Below are positions 1 through 5,923 of a DNA stretch of 6,837 bases, piece by piece. The notes under the pieces are model-generated. The model was not told where the DNA came from. It ran no database searches and saw only the letters and a program-made list of their open reading frames with translations. Each line of letters opens with the position of its first letter. The first letter of the stretch is position 1. The DNA comes from Deltaproteobacteria bacterium (GTDB taxonomy: Bacteria; Myxococcota; B64-G9), in the NCBI GenBank assembly GCA_030591745.1, contig JAUVAM010000207.1:1-6837 (forward strand). The letters are read 5' to 3'. The translations under genes and the position numbers were made by a program.

Positions 1-157
1 AGAATTTTCGCTGGAGCAAGGCGGCTGGAAAGAATTTTTCGGCTACATCCACGAGCACGACCAGGGCGCCATCGACCTGGATGATCGACGCCTGTTTAAA
101 ATCTCGCCGATGAAGACCATCCCGACCGCCGCCAAAATCTTGTTGAAAATCGACTGA
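1..157 (+). CDS. C-terminal 51 residues of an unrecognised protein (5' end outside window)
   Basis: An open frame enters the window at base 2 and ends at TGA 155-157, giving 51 residues ending in ...KILLKID. The piece contains an aromatic stretch (WKEFFGYIHEHDQG), an acidic turn (IDLDDRR), and a basic/hydrophobic tail (FKISPMKTIPTAAKILLKID). I do not recognise a family from this fragment. Codons are GC-rich at the third position, like the neighbouring genes, which supports real coding. Its stop lies 3 bp from the stop of the minus-strand gene that follows, so the two genes converge with essentially no spacer and no separate terminator is visible. Confidence 0.6.
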   Translation, partial: EFSLEQGGWKEFFGYIHEHDQGAIDLDDRRLFKISPMKTIPTAAKILLKID

Positions 158-160
158 AGC

Positions 161-1366
161 TCAACCTTCCAAGAGTGCATAAAGGGGCTTGTGCTTGACC
201 GCGGGCCGAGGCGGATGACTCACAATAAAATCCACCGCCTCTTCGGCGGAATCCACCAGGGCCAGCAAATCCCCATAGACCTTCGTCATGCCCCGGGCTT
301 CGGCGAAGGAGCGGATCAGACCGTACTCGGCCTGGTAGCGCTCCCGGCCGAGAAAGACCATGGGGCTACGGATGCCATAAGTCGCGTAATGATTCTGGGT
401 TAGATCCTGAAAGATCTCCTGAGTGGTGCCAGCCGAACCGGGGGCATAGATGACCCCGGCGGTGGCCATGGCCAAAAGACCCTCTTCCCGAATGCTGTTG
501 TCAAAATACTTGGCCACGGCCGTGGCAAAAAGGTTCGAGGGTTCATGACCATAGAACCAAGTAGGCACGGCCAAACTCGCTGACGGCGGGTGCGCGGTAT
601 CGCTCAACTCAGAAACACAATCGCGGGCAGCCTGCAAATACGACCGAATGGCTTGTAAGTATTCAGGCGTGCCTTCCTTCTCGCCACCGGAAAACATGTC
701 GGCCACGGAAAGCCGGTCGATGGCGGAATCAATAACGCCCGCGTCGTCGTAGCCTGCCAACCATGCGCCCAGGTTGGCTGCCTCCATGACCCCAGGACCA
801 CCACCCGTCACCACCAGATAACCCTTCCGAGCCAACAACCATGCAGTCTGTGCCACTTTTTTGTACCAAGGATCAGAACGCGCCGCGCCATGTCCACCCA
901 TGACACCCACTACGCCCGCACCGGATTGCTCGGCCAAGAACTCCCCCAGGGCATCATCGATCGCGTGATCATGAATGCGCTGCGCCAAGGCCTCCCTAAT
1001 CGAAATGCCATCCGGGTGATGCCGCTCTCGATGGCCATGGGCATAGATAGCAAAATCCCGAGTGGCCGGATAACCACCGTCCTCATAACCCATCATCAGC
1101 TCTTCGGCCGAATACAAACCCGGCCGATAAGGCTCATAAGGCAAGCCCTCAAAACGAGGAAAAATCTGCCCCCCCTGTTCGCGCACACCTTGTTCTTGCG
1201 CCAGGTCCGCAAACAAGCAACCCACAAACAGCCAGCCGGAAAGCTCGCTACGGTTCAGCTCGGTCATTTCCCTCAAATCCACACCCTGGACCACCACAGC
1301 CTCACCACCAGCAGCCAAGTGCTCTTTAACCTGCCCAAGACTCTCCAATTCATTTCGTCGTTGCAT
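161..1366 (-). CDS. LOG/TIGR00730-family Rossmann-fold protein (nucleotide-phosphate N-ribosidase-like)
   Basis: This is a 401-residue protein. The C-terminal two thirds have the layout of the LOG / lysine-decarboxylase-like family: GVMGGHGAAR (about 154-163), TGGGPGVMEAANLGA (187-201) and PGSAGTTQEIFQD (309-321). The last corresponds to the family's PGGxGTxxE signature, with the catalytic-type Glu kept (E317) and the second Gly replaced by Ser. Characterised relatives cleave nucleoside 5'-monophosphates to base and ribose 5-phosphate, as cytokinin-activating LOG and PpnN do. The roughly 150-residue N-terminal region is absent from short LOG proteins and I cannot assign it. No signal peptide or membrane segment is seen, so it is probably cytosolic. 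I chose ATG at 1366 because GGGAG lies a few bases upstream. A TTG at 1378 in the same frame abuts the upstream stop and lacks such a site. It lies 12 bp behind the thioesterase gene, probably in one operon. The true substrate is unknown. Confidence 0.85.
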   Translation of the reverse strand: MQRRNELESLGQVKEHLAAGGEAVVVQGVDLREMTELNRSELSGWLFVGCLFADLAQEQGVREQGGQIFPRFEGLPYEPYRPGLYSAEELMMGYEDGGYPATRDFAIYAHGHRERHHPDGISIREALAQRIHDHAIDDALGEFLAEQSGAGVVGVMGGHGAARSDPWYKKVAQTAWLLARKGYLVVTGGGPGVMEAANLGAWLAGYDDAGVIDSAIDRLSVADMFSGGEKEGTPEYLQAIRSYLQAARDCVSELSDTAHPPSASLAVPTWFYGHEPSNLFATAVAKYFDNSIREEGLLAMATAGVIYAPGSAGTTQEIFQDLTQNHYATYGIRSPMVFLGRERYQAEYGLIRSFAEARGMTKVYGDLLALVDSAEEAVDFIVSHPPRPAVKHKPLYALLEG

Positions 1367-1378
1367 AAAATCTCCCAA

Positions 1379-1813
1379 TCACTTTTTTGCATTGCGCGAC
1401 ATGCTGGTGACGGCGAAGGTGCCGGAGCCGGTGGCCACCAGGCGTCCGTCTGAGGCCGAGCGGAGTTCCATTTCGGCCATGGCCAGACGCTTGCCCGATC
1501 GCAGGAGTCGCCCTTCAGCCCGTAAACCCTCCTGGCTTGCTGGCTCCAAAATCTTCACGTTCAGGTCCACTGTGGCTATCCACACATCGTATTGGAGAGC
1601 CGCCGTGAACCAGCCCGCGTTGTCCAGCAAAGTACAAATGGCCCCGCCATGTATGCCGCCGACGGCGTGATCGAAGCCCGGATTGTAGGGCATCTCAAAA
1701 ACAGCCCGCCCGTCTTCGTATAACAATTCCATGCCCGTGGTGGCCTTGATCGGTGCCGAAGCAAAAAGCGCGATGAGCTCCGCGGCTCGCTTGTCGATGA
1801 CTGACTTGTCCAT
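1379..1813 (-). CDS. PaaI-family hotdog-fold thioesterase
   Basis: This 144-residue protein has the usual length of a single-hotdog PaaI-type acyl-CoA thioesterase. The central motif GGIHGGAICTLLDNAG (about 52-67) fits the family's HGG...D pattern, in which the Asp (here D64) acts in catalysis and the HGG turn faces the thioester. TVDLNVKILEPA (81-92) and GRLLRSGKRLAMAEMEL (101-117) are the typical second and third strands. The family hydrolyses aryl- or acyl-CoA thioesters in the cytosol; the substrate cannot be read from the sequence. ATG 1813 is the first start in frame, but no clear Shine-Dalgarno sequence precedes it, so translation may depend on a short leader. It is first in a minus-strand pair with the LOG-like gene and is transcribed divergently from the beta-sandwich protein gene. 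Confidence 0.88.
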   Translation of the reverse strand: MDKSVIDKRAAELIALFASAPIKATTGMELLYEDGRAVFEMPYNPGFDHAVGGIHGGAICTLLDNAGWFTAALQYDVWIATVDLNVKILEPASQEGLRAEGRLLRSGKRLAMAEMELRSASDGRLVATGSGTFAVTSMSRNAKK

Positions 1814-1840
1814 GGCGGCAGAATATCAAATTCCCACAAA

Positions 1841-1849
1841 TGGTATACT
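1841..1849 (+). promoter_or_regulatory. Extended -10 promoter element for the 1875 gene
   Basis: TGGTATACT matches an extended -10 box (TGnTATAAT) at five of six hexamer positions plus the TG. It lies 25 bp before the start codon at 1875, within the 61-bp divergent gap. No good -35 hexamer sits 16-18 bp upstream, as expected for an extended -10 promoter. The resulting leader would be about 18-20 bases and would carry the AAGGGG ribosome site at 1861-1866. Prediction from sequence only. Confidence 0.45.
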
Positions 1850-1874
1850 GCATTAACGCAAAGGGGCCTCTCGG

Positions 1875-3281
1875 ATGACAAAAAGAAAGTGGCTGGTAAT
1901 CTTTGGCGGTTTGCTCATCATCGCAGCAGCAGCCATCGTGCTCATGACCGCCGACAGACAGCTTCGGGAGGAGAAAACGGCAGGCACCTCAAGTGAAGCT
2001 CAGGACAAAGCAAACCTGAAAAATTCACATGCACCCTCAAACCCTCACGACAGGACCAAGGCCACTCGTGGCGCCGACACGAACCACGCAGAACGCTCCG
2101 GACAAAGCCAAACAAACGAAGATTCCGCCACGAATCCCAAAGAAGCCGGCTCACCTCAGACGGATTCGGAATCCGAAAGGACCCAAACCGAAGACGGCGG
2201 TTTGTCGGAAGAAGAGCGCGCAATCCAGGCCATTCGCTGCAAGGTCCGCGGAAAAATCACCAGGGAAGGCAAGCCGGCCGCCGGCGTGAAAATCCTTTTG
2301 CGCGAGGCATTCGAAGCGGGTGAGTTCACCAGCACCACCAGCGACGAGCAAGGCACCTTCCACTTTGACGGGCTTGGCCACGGCACTTACGCCGTCACGG
2401 CCCAGCTGAAACAGGCTTTCGCCAAGGGAGCCTTGGCCCGCTGCGACGCGGAAGAAAAAGAAATCCCCGTGGAGCTGGAGATCCTGAAGGCCGGCGTGCG
2501 TGTCACAGGCACGGTCAGCGACCATGTCGGCAATCCCCTGGCCGACGCCCAGCTGAGTATCGGCCTCCAGGACCACCCGAAAGATATCAGAAGCAAGTCG
2601 CTCTTGCCCGTGCCTCCGGATGGACGCTACGAAATCTGGGTGCCCGACGGCGACCTCGAGTACCTGGTGACGGCCCACGCGCCCGGACATCAGGCCGAAC
2701 TCGGTACCGTGCCCAGAAACCAAAGCGAAGTCGTCTTGAACTTTCGCCTGACCCGCTACAGCATGGTGCGAGGCGAGGTTGTGGGACCCAGGGGCCTGGT
2801 GGCCGGCATCAGGGTCATGGCCCGCCACCAGCATCCCGACGACACGGCCGGTATCATCTCGGAAACGACCGACGCACGGGGACGCTTCGAAATCGAGTTC
2901 GGCGATGGCAAGATCACCCTGTCTGCCTGGTCTCCCACGGAGGGTTGGGCCTTCAAGCCCCTGCCACCGCACCGAGCGGGTGAGGACGTGGAGAGGGTCC
3001 TCTTAGAGCTCAAGCCCGGTCGGACGATCACGGGGACGACGCGCCTGCAGGACGGCAGCCGCGTGCCCATGGCCGAAGTGCATTTCTATTGCGATGCGGC
3101 AAGCTTCTCCGGCACCGTGCAGGCAGACAATCAGGGCGACTTCGCCATCACCCACATACCCCCGGGTCTCGCGATCCACGCATGCCCCTGGCACGACAAG
3201 CGCCCCTTCTCAGAGCGCTATATCGAAATCCCGCCCGAGCAGAACACGCTGGAACTCGTCCTCCATCCTTTGGAAGAATAG
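1875..3281 (+). CDS. Membrane-anchored protein with four carboxypeptidase-regulatory-like beta-sandwich modules
   Basis: This 468-residue protein starts with a positively charged N-terminus and one hydrophobic segment (about 6-25), either a membrane anchor or an uncleaved signal. A polar low-complexity linker follows (about 28-115, rich in Ser, Thr, Asn, Glu, Lys), suited to spanning the periplasm or cell surface. Four related modules come next, near 121-202, 205-292, 296-379 and 383-466. Each has a 'G.(V/I)....G.P.A...(V/I)' opening strand and most have a later 'D..G.F.(F/I)' strand, as in DEQGTFHFDGL, TDARGRFEIEF and ADNQGDFAITHI. This is the pattern of CarboxypepD_reg / CNA-B-like domains, which act as structural or binding modules rather than enzymes. 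No catalytic domain is present. AAGGGG 8 bp upstream of ATG supports the start. The stop converges with ybdG. The exact role is unknown. Confidence 0.85.
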   Translation: MTKRKWLVIFGGLLIIAAAAIVLMTADRQLREEKTAGTSSEAQDKANLKNSHAPSNPHDRTKATRGADTNHAERSGQSQTNEDSATNPKEAGSPQTDSESERTQTEDGGLSEEERAIQAIRCKVRGKITREGKPAAGVKILLREAFEAGEFTSTTSDEQGTFHFDGLGHGTYAVTAQLKQAFAKGALARCDAEEKEIPVELEILKAGVRVTGTVSDHVGNPLADAQLSIGLQDHPKDIRSKSLLPVPPDGRYEIWVPDGDLEYLVTAHAPGHQAELGTVPRNQSEVVLNFRLTRYSMVRGEVVGPRGLVAGIRVMARHQHPDDTAGIISETTDARGRFEIEFGDGKITLSAWSPTEGWAFKPLPPHRAGEDVERVLLELKPGRTITGTTRLQDGSRVPMAEVHFYCDAASFSGTVQADNQGDFAITHIPPGLAIHACPWHDKRPFSERYIEIPPEQNTLELVLHPLEE

Positions 3282-3289
3282 AAGAGAGC

Positions 3290-4531
3290 CTATTCCTTCA
3301 ACGATCGCAGATCGTGGCCGGAGGGGGCCTGGAAGACGCGCAGGCCGAACTCGGGGATGACGGCGAGCATGTGGTCGAAAATGTCGGCCTGGATGTCTTC
3401 GTAGTTGATCCAGTCTTGATCGTTGGAGAACACGTAGATCTCGAAGGGCAGGCCGTGCTCGGTGGGCTGTAGGTGCCGCACCAGGAGAGTCATCTCCTGG
3501 TGAATCTTTGGGTGGGCCTGCAAGTAGGCCTTCATGTAAGCCCGGAAGGTGCCCAGGTTGGTCATGTTGCGCCCGTTGACCAACTCCGACGCGTCCACCT
3601 TGTGCTCGGCGTTGTAGGCCGACACCTCCTGGCGCGTGGACTTGATGTAGTCGGTGATGGATTGAAATTTCTCGTAGCGGTCCAGATCCTTGGCCTTGGA
3701 AAAGTGCACACTGTTCATGTCCAAATTCAAAGAACGCTTGATGCGTCGGCCCCCGGACTCATCCATGCCTCGCCAGTTCTTGAAGGAATCCGAGACCAGG
3801 GCATAAGACGGAATCGTGGTGATGGTCTTGTCCCAATTCTGAACCTTGACCGTGTGCAAGGTCACGTCGATGACGTCACCGTCGGCACCATACTTGGGCA
3901 TGGCGATCCAGTCGCCGATGGCCACCATGTCGTTTAACGAAAGCTGCACGGAGGCCACAAGCCCCAGGATGGCGTCTTTGAACAGCAACAAGAGCACCGC
4001 CGTCATGGCACCCAAACCACTCAGCATGAGCCAGGGCGAACGATCGAGCAGGGTGGCCAGCGCCATGACCCCCAGAAAAATGCTCAGGATAATTTTTGCG
4101 ATCTGCGCATAGCCCTTGATGGGACGATTCTTGGCCACCGGATAGCTACGGTAGATGTCGATGCCCGCGTCCAGGAAGGCAAAGAGCACGAAGAGGGCCA
4201 TGCCGATCATGTAGACCATGCTGAAACGCTGCAAGACCGAAGTGGCGGGTGCCAAGAGATTGGCAGAAAAGTATATGACCATCGCCGGGGCCAAGTGGCT
4301 CATCCGGGTGAAGACGCGACGCTCCAGCATTGCGTCGTCCCACTTGGTCTTCGAGTGCTTTACGAAGTAACTCAGAAAAGCCAAGATGATCCGCTTGACC
4401 AGCGCATTGGACAGCCAAGCCACCGAACCCACGATCAAAGCCAGGCCGATCCAATTCAGCACGCCCGCCAGGCTTTCGCCCAGGCCCAGCTCCATCAACC
4501 AAATTTTCATCAGCACCGGCAAATCACCCAT
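3290..4531 (-). CDS. ybdG: YbdG-type mechanosensitive ion channel (MscS family)
   Basis: The product has 413 residues, close to the length I recall for E. coli YbdG (about 415). Hydrophobic segments lie near 20-45, 80-94, 104-124 and 142-162, followed by the pore helix region 167-197 (LSGLGAMTAVLLLLFKDAI). The cytoplasmic beta domain has strongly conserved stretches: GDWIAMPKYGADGDVID (206-222), TVKVQNWDKTITTIPSYALVSDSFKNW (227-253) and SGGRRIKRS (259-267). The C-terminal half also matches YbdG from memory (TNLGTFRAY, LPFEIYVF, QADIFDHMLAVIPEFGLR). The family opens under membrane tension to release solutes during hypo-osmotic shock; YbdG gives a mid-size conductance in the inner membrane. ATG 4531 was chosen because GGAGG lies 8 bp upstream. 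The frame stays open upstream to 5116, but that part is antisense to the precursor gene and is not coding. The gene is divergent from the peptide operon. Confidence 0.95.
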   Translation of the reverse strand: MGDLPVLMKIWLMELGLGESLAGVLNWIGLALIVGSVAWLSNALVKRIILAFLSYFVKHSKTKWDDAMLERRVFTRMSHLAPAMVIYFSANLLAPATSVLQRFSMVYMIGMALFVLFAFLDAGIDIYRSYPVAKNRPIKGYAQIAKIILSIFLGVMALATLLDRSPWLMLSGLGAMTAVLLLLFKDAILGLVASVQLSLNDMVAIGDWIAMPKYGADGDVIDVTLHTVKVQNWDKTITTIPSYALVSDSFKNWRGMDESGGRRIKRSLNLDMNSVHFSKAKDLDRYEKFQSITDYIKSTRQEVSAYNAEHKVDASELVNGRNMTNLGTFRAYMKAYLQAHPKIHQEMTLLVRHLQPTEHGLPFEIYVFSNDQDWINYEDIQADIFDHMLAVIPEFGLRVFQAPSGHDLRSLKE

Positions 4532-4603
4532 ATGCGCGTCCTCCAAGCAGTTCAACCGTATCCAAGCATAGATCCCACCCATAGAACAATCCACGCCATG
4601 TAA

Positions 4604-4620
4604 GGGGCCCGATTTGCCCC
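4604..4620. repeat. Short GGGGC/GCCCC inverted repeat in the operon leader region
   Basis: GGGGC (4604-4608) and GCCCC (4616-4620) form a 5-bp stem with a 7-base loop, in the 137-bp gap between ybdG and the precursor gene. It could be an operator half-site pair or an RNA stem. No run of T follows, so it is not a terminator. The rest of the 4532-4668 gap shows no convincing -35/-10 pair on either strand. Confidence 0.3.
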
Positions 4621-4647
4621 CGACCCATGAGCAACCGATAACCAACA

Positions 4648-4661
4648 CCCCTTGAGGGGAG
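4648..4661 (+). promoter_or_regulatory. Shine-Dalgarno site of the precursor gene, embedded in a palindrome
   Basis: GAGGGGAG (4654-4661) lies 7 bp before the ATG at 4669 and is a strong ribosome site. Its GGGG is the right arm of CCCCTTGAGGGG (4648-4659), which in RNA could fold into a 4-bp stem with a UUGA tetraloop and partly hide the ribosome site. Whether this tunes translation is inference; a four-pair stem is only marginally stable. Confidence 0.5.
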
Positions 4662-4668
4662 ACACAAT

Positions 4669-4845
4669 ATGTCAAATCTAAATTCCAATCGATTCGGTTC
4701 TTTGAAAGGCACCCTGGCCAAAGGCTTGATGGCCGGCTCCTTCGCCGCCGCTGCCATGTTCGCAGGCGGCACGGCCATCGCCGCCGTAAACAGTGGTCCC
4801 TCCTCGGCCGACAAGGGTTGTGGCGGTGCCAAGGGTTGCGGCTAA
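4669..4845 (+). CDS. HvfA/bufferin-like RiPP precursor peptide, truncated by in-frame TAA
   Basis: This 58-residue small protein has a basic N-region (NRFGSLKGTLAKG), a hydrophobic segment about 19-40 rich in Ala and Gly with possible signal-peptidase sites near AIA/A (about 36-39), and a short Gly/Lys/Cys end, KGCGGAKGCG, with Cys at 51 and 57. Secreted precursors with Cys next to Gly and Lys, directly upstream of a MNIO maturase and a DUF2063 protein, are typical of the HvfA and bufferin families. HvfA carries EGKCG repeats whose cysteines become copper-binding heterocycles. A strong ribosome site supports the start. The stop at 4843-4845 seems premature, because the same frame continues with more Cys motifs (4846-4998). 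Even if truncated, the peptide keeps two Cys. Assignment rests on context plus composition; precursor families are too short and variable for firm naming by eye. Confidence 0.75.
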   Translation: MSNLNSNRFGSLKGTLAKGLMAGSFAAAAMFAGGTAIAAVNSGPSSADKGCGGAKGCG

Positions 4846-4998
4846 GAGAAGGGAAGCAAGGGAGACAAATCCTGCTCAAGTGAAAAAGGAAAGAAAGACG
4901 ACAAGACCAAGAAGGACAAGAAAAACAAAGGCGACAAGACCTGCGCCGCCACAAAAGGCAAAAAAGACAAAAAGGGAGAAAAGAGTTGCGCCTCGTAG
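4846..4998 (+). other. In-frame continuation of the precursor after the TAA: Lys/Asp-rich tail with three Cys motifs
   Basis: Directly after the TAA the same frame is open for 50 codons to TAG 4996-4998. The encoded tail is almost entirely Lys, Asp, Glu, Gly, Ser, with Cys at 69, 92 and 107 if the stop is counted as residue 59. Each Cys sits in a G-[DE]-K-[ST]-C context: GDKSCSS, GDKTCAA, GEKSCAS. This is the natural-looking second half of a low-complexity HvfA-like precursor. There is no ATG, GTG or TTG in this frame, so it would not be translated independently. The DNA is very purine-rich, and CGACAAGACC occurs twice 33 bp apart (4899-4908, 4932-4941), in phase, which suggests growth by internal duplication. 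A second frame is also open here, so openness alone is weak evidence; the repeated motif is the stronger argument. Confidence 0.6.
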
Positions 4999-5006
4999 TG
5001 CAAACA

Positions 5007-5038
5007 GGGCGGACCGAGTCCCATGATTCGGTCCGCCC
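5007..5038 (+). terminator. Intercistronic hairpin between precursor and maturase genes (terminator or attenuator)
   Basis: The left arm GGGCGGACCGAGTC (5007-5020) pairs with 5025-5038 around the loop CCAT. This gives 14 pairs, of which one is G-U and the outer 11 are perfect. Downstream is a broken T-rich stretch (GGCTTTGCTTTGTTCT) rather than a clean T run, so termination is probably partial. It begins 8 bp after the TAG of the extended precursor frame and ends 37 bp before the maturase start. A hairpin here would let precursor mRNA accumulate above enzyme mRNA, either by attenuation or by protecting the 3' end. Its placement just after the TAG, and 161 bp after the TAA, suggests the operon was built around the longer precursor. 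Confidence 0.75.
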
Positions 5039-5075
5039 AGGCTTTGCTTTGTTCTGAGGGCCGGGAGATCTCGTC

Positions 5076-5921
5076 ATGACTTTTTCAAAAAACAACATTC
5101 CAATGCTGGGCGCCACCGTGGGCCTCAGGCGCGCGCATCACGACGACATCATCGCGCAACAGCCCAAACTGCCCTGGTTCGAGATTTTGACGGAGAACTA
5201 CCTGAACCGTGGCGGCGCCGTTCGCCAGGAACTCGACACCATCGCCGAGCGCTACCCCATGGCCACCCACGGCATCGCGATGAGCGTGGGCGGCACCGAT
5301 CCTTTGGACGCCGCACACATCGCGGCGGTCAAAAAACTCAACCGGCAAATCGACGCCCGTTGGACCAGCGAACACCTGAGCTTCAACTCCGCGGAACACA
5401 CCAACTTGAGCGGTCTGATTCCCTTGCCATTCACCTCAGAGGCTGTGGATAACGTGGCCGCTCGGGTGCATCGCATCCAGCAAGACTTGGAACTGCCTTT
5501 TCTGCTGGAAAACGTCACCTACTACATGACGATCAGCCAACGGGAAATGAGCGAGCTGGAATTCTTGCAAGCCGTCCTGGACCGCGCCGACTGCGGGCTC
5601 CTGCTGGACGTGACCAACGTACACATCAACGCCCGCAACAACGGTTACGACGCCGAGGCCTTCATCCGCGCCCTGCCGCCCGAGCGCATCGCCCAGGTAC
5701 ACCTGGCCGGCTTCAATGAGCCGGAGGAGGGGGCGCTGATAAAGGACACCCACGACAGCCCGGTCAACCCCGCCATCTGGGATTTGTATCGCCTGACCCT
5801 GGACCACGTGGGCCCGGTAAATACGATCATCGAAAGAGACAGCAACATACCCGCCTTCGATGAGCTCCTGGCCGAAAGTCGCCAAGCCCAGACCATCCTC
5901 GACGAGTTCACGGAGGCCTGA
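5076..5921 (+). CDS. bufB: MNIO-family (DUF692) RiPP maturase, BufB/HvfB-like
   Basis: This 281-residue protein has the usual length of the multinuclear non-heme iron oxidative enzymes. The TIM-barrel family signatures appear in order: VGLRRAHHDD (15-24), WFEILTENY (34-42), ATHGIAMSVGG (63-73), WTSEHLSF (96-103), LLENVTYY (143-150), LLDVTNVHINA (176-186), VHLAGFNE (208-215), DTHDSPV (224-230) and IIERD (251-255). Probable iron ligands, from family knowledge, are among H65, E99, E145, D178, H183, H209, D224/H226 and E253; none appears lost. These enzymes use Fe and O2 to rearrange precursor cysteines into oxazolone/thioamide (HvfB) or thiooxazole (BufB) groups in the cytosol before export. GGGAG 8 bp before ATG supports the start. 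It is 77 bp downstream of the extended precursor frame and 2 bp upstream of the partner gene. Whether its product is of HvfA or bufferin type is not readable here. Confidence 0.93.
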   Translation: MTFSKNNIPMLGATVGLRRAHHDDIIAQQPKLPWFEILTENYLNRGGAVRQELDTIAERYPMATHGIAMSVGGTDPLDAAHIAAVKKLNRQIDARWTSEHLSFNSAEHTNLSGLIPLPFTSEAVDNVAARVHRIQQDLELPFLLENVTYYMTISQREMSELEFLQAVLDRADCGLLLDVTNVHINARNNGYDAEAFIRALPPERIAQVHLAGFNEPEEGALIKDTHDSPVNPAIWDLYRLTLDHVGPVNTIIERDSNIPAFDELLAESRQAQTILDEFTEA

Positions 5922-5923
5922 CC

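Noticed and set aside
890..1453. 187-codon + strand open frame
   Set aside because: It lies antisense to the LOG-like and thioesterase genes, shows no recognisable domain, and is explained by the high GC content of those genes.
2151..2972. 273-codon minus-strand open frame
   Set aside because: It is antisense to the beta-sandwich protein, which has a clear ribosome site, an anchor segment and repeated modules. The antisense product has no recognisable motif.
3301..3315. ACGATC/GATCGT inverted repeat near the convergent gene ends as a terminator
   Set aside because: It lies inside the ybdG coding end, the stem has six pairs with a 3-base loop, and no T run follows on either strand.
4599..4625. 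TGTAAGG...CGAC as an ECF-type promoter for the peptide operon
   Set aside because: It only partly resembles the TGTAACC / CGNA-type elements known upstream of some bufferin operons; the CC of the -35 element is GG here. It is too weak to annotate.
4843..4845. Selenocysteine-style recoding of the precursor stop
   Set aside because: The codon is TAA, not TGA, and no selenocysteine insertion-type stem lies right after it.
4793..5026. 77-codon + strand frame in the +1 phase of the precursor, encoding an Arg/Lys-rich peptide
   Set aside because: It has no ribosome site and no Cys, and it runs into the hairpin. The precursor frame has the start, signal segment and Cys repeats. A programmed frameshift is not needed to link the parts, because the continuation is in the same frame.
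4532..5116. Extension of the ybdG frame upstream, which would give a 608-residue protein
   Set aside because: The extra residues are Arg/Cys/Ser-rich low-complexity sequence antisense to the precursor gene. A strong GGAGG site 8 bp before ATG 4531 gives a protein of the normal YbdG length.
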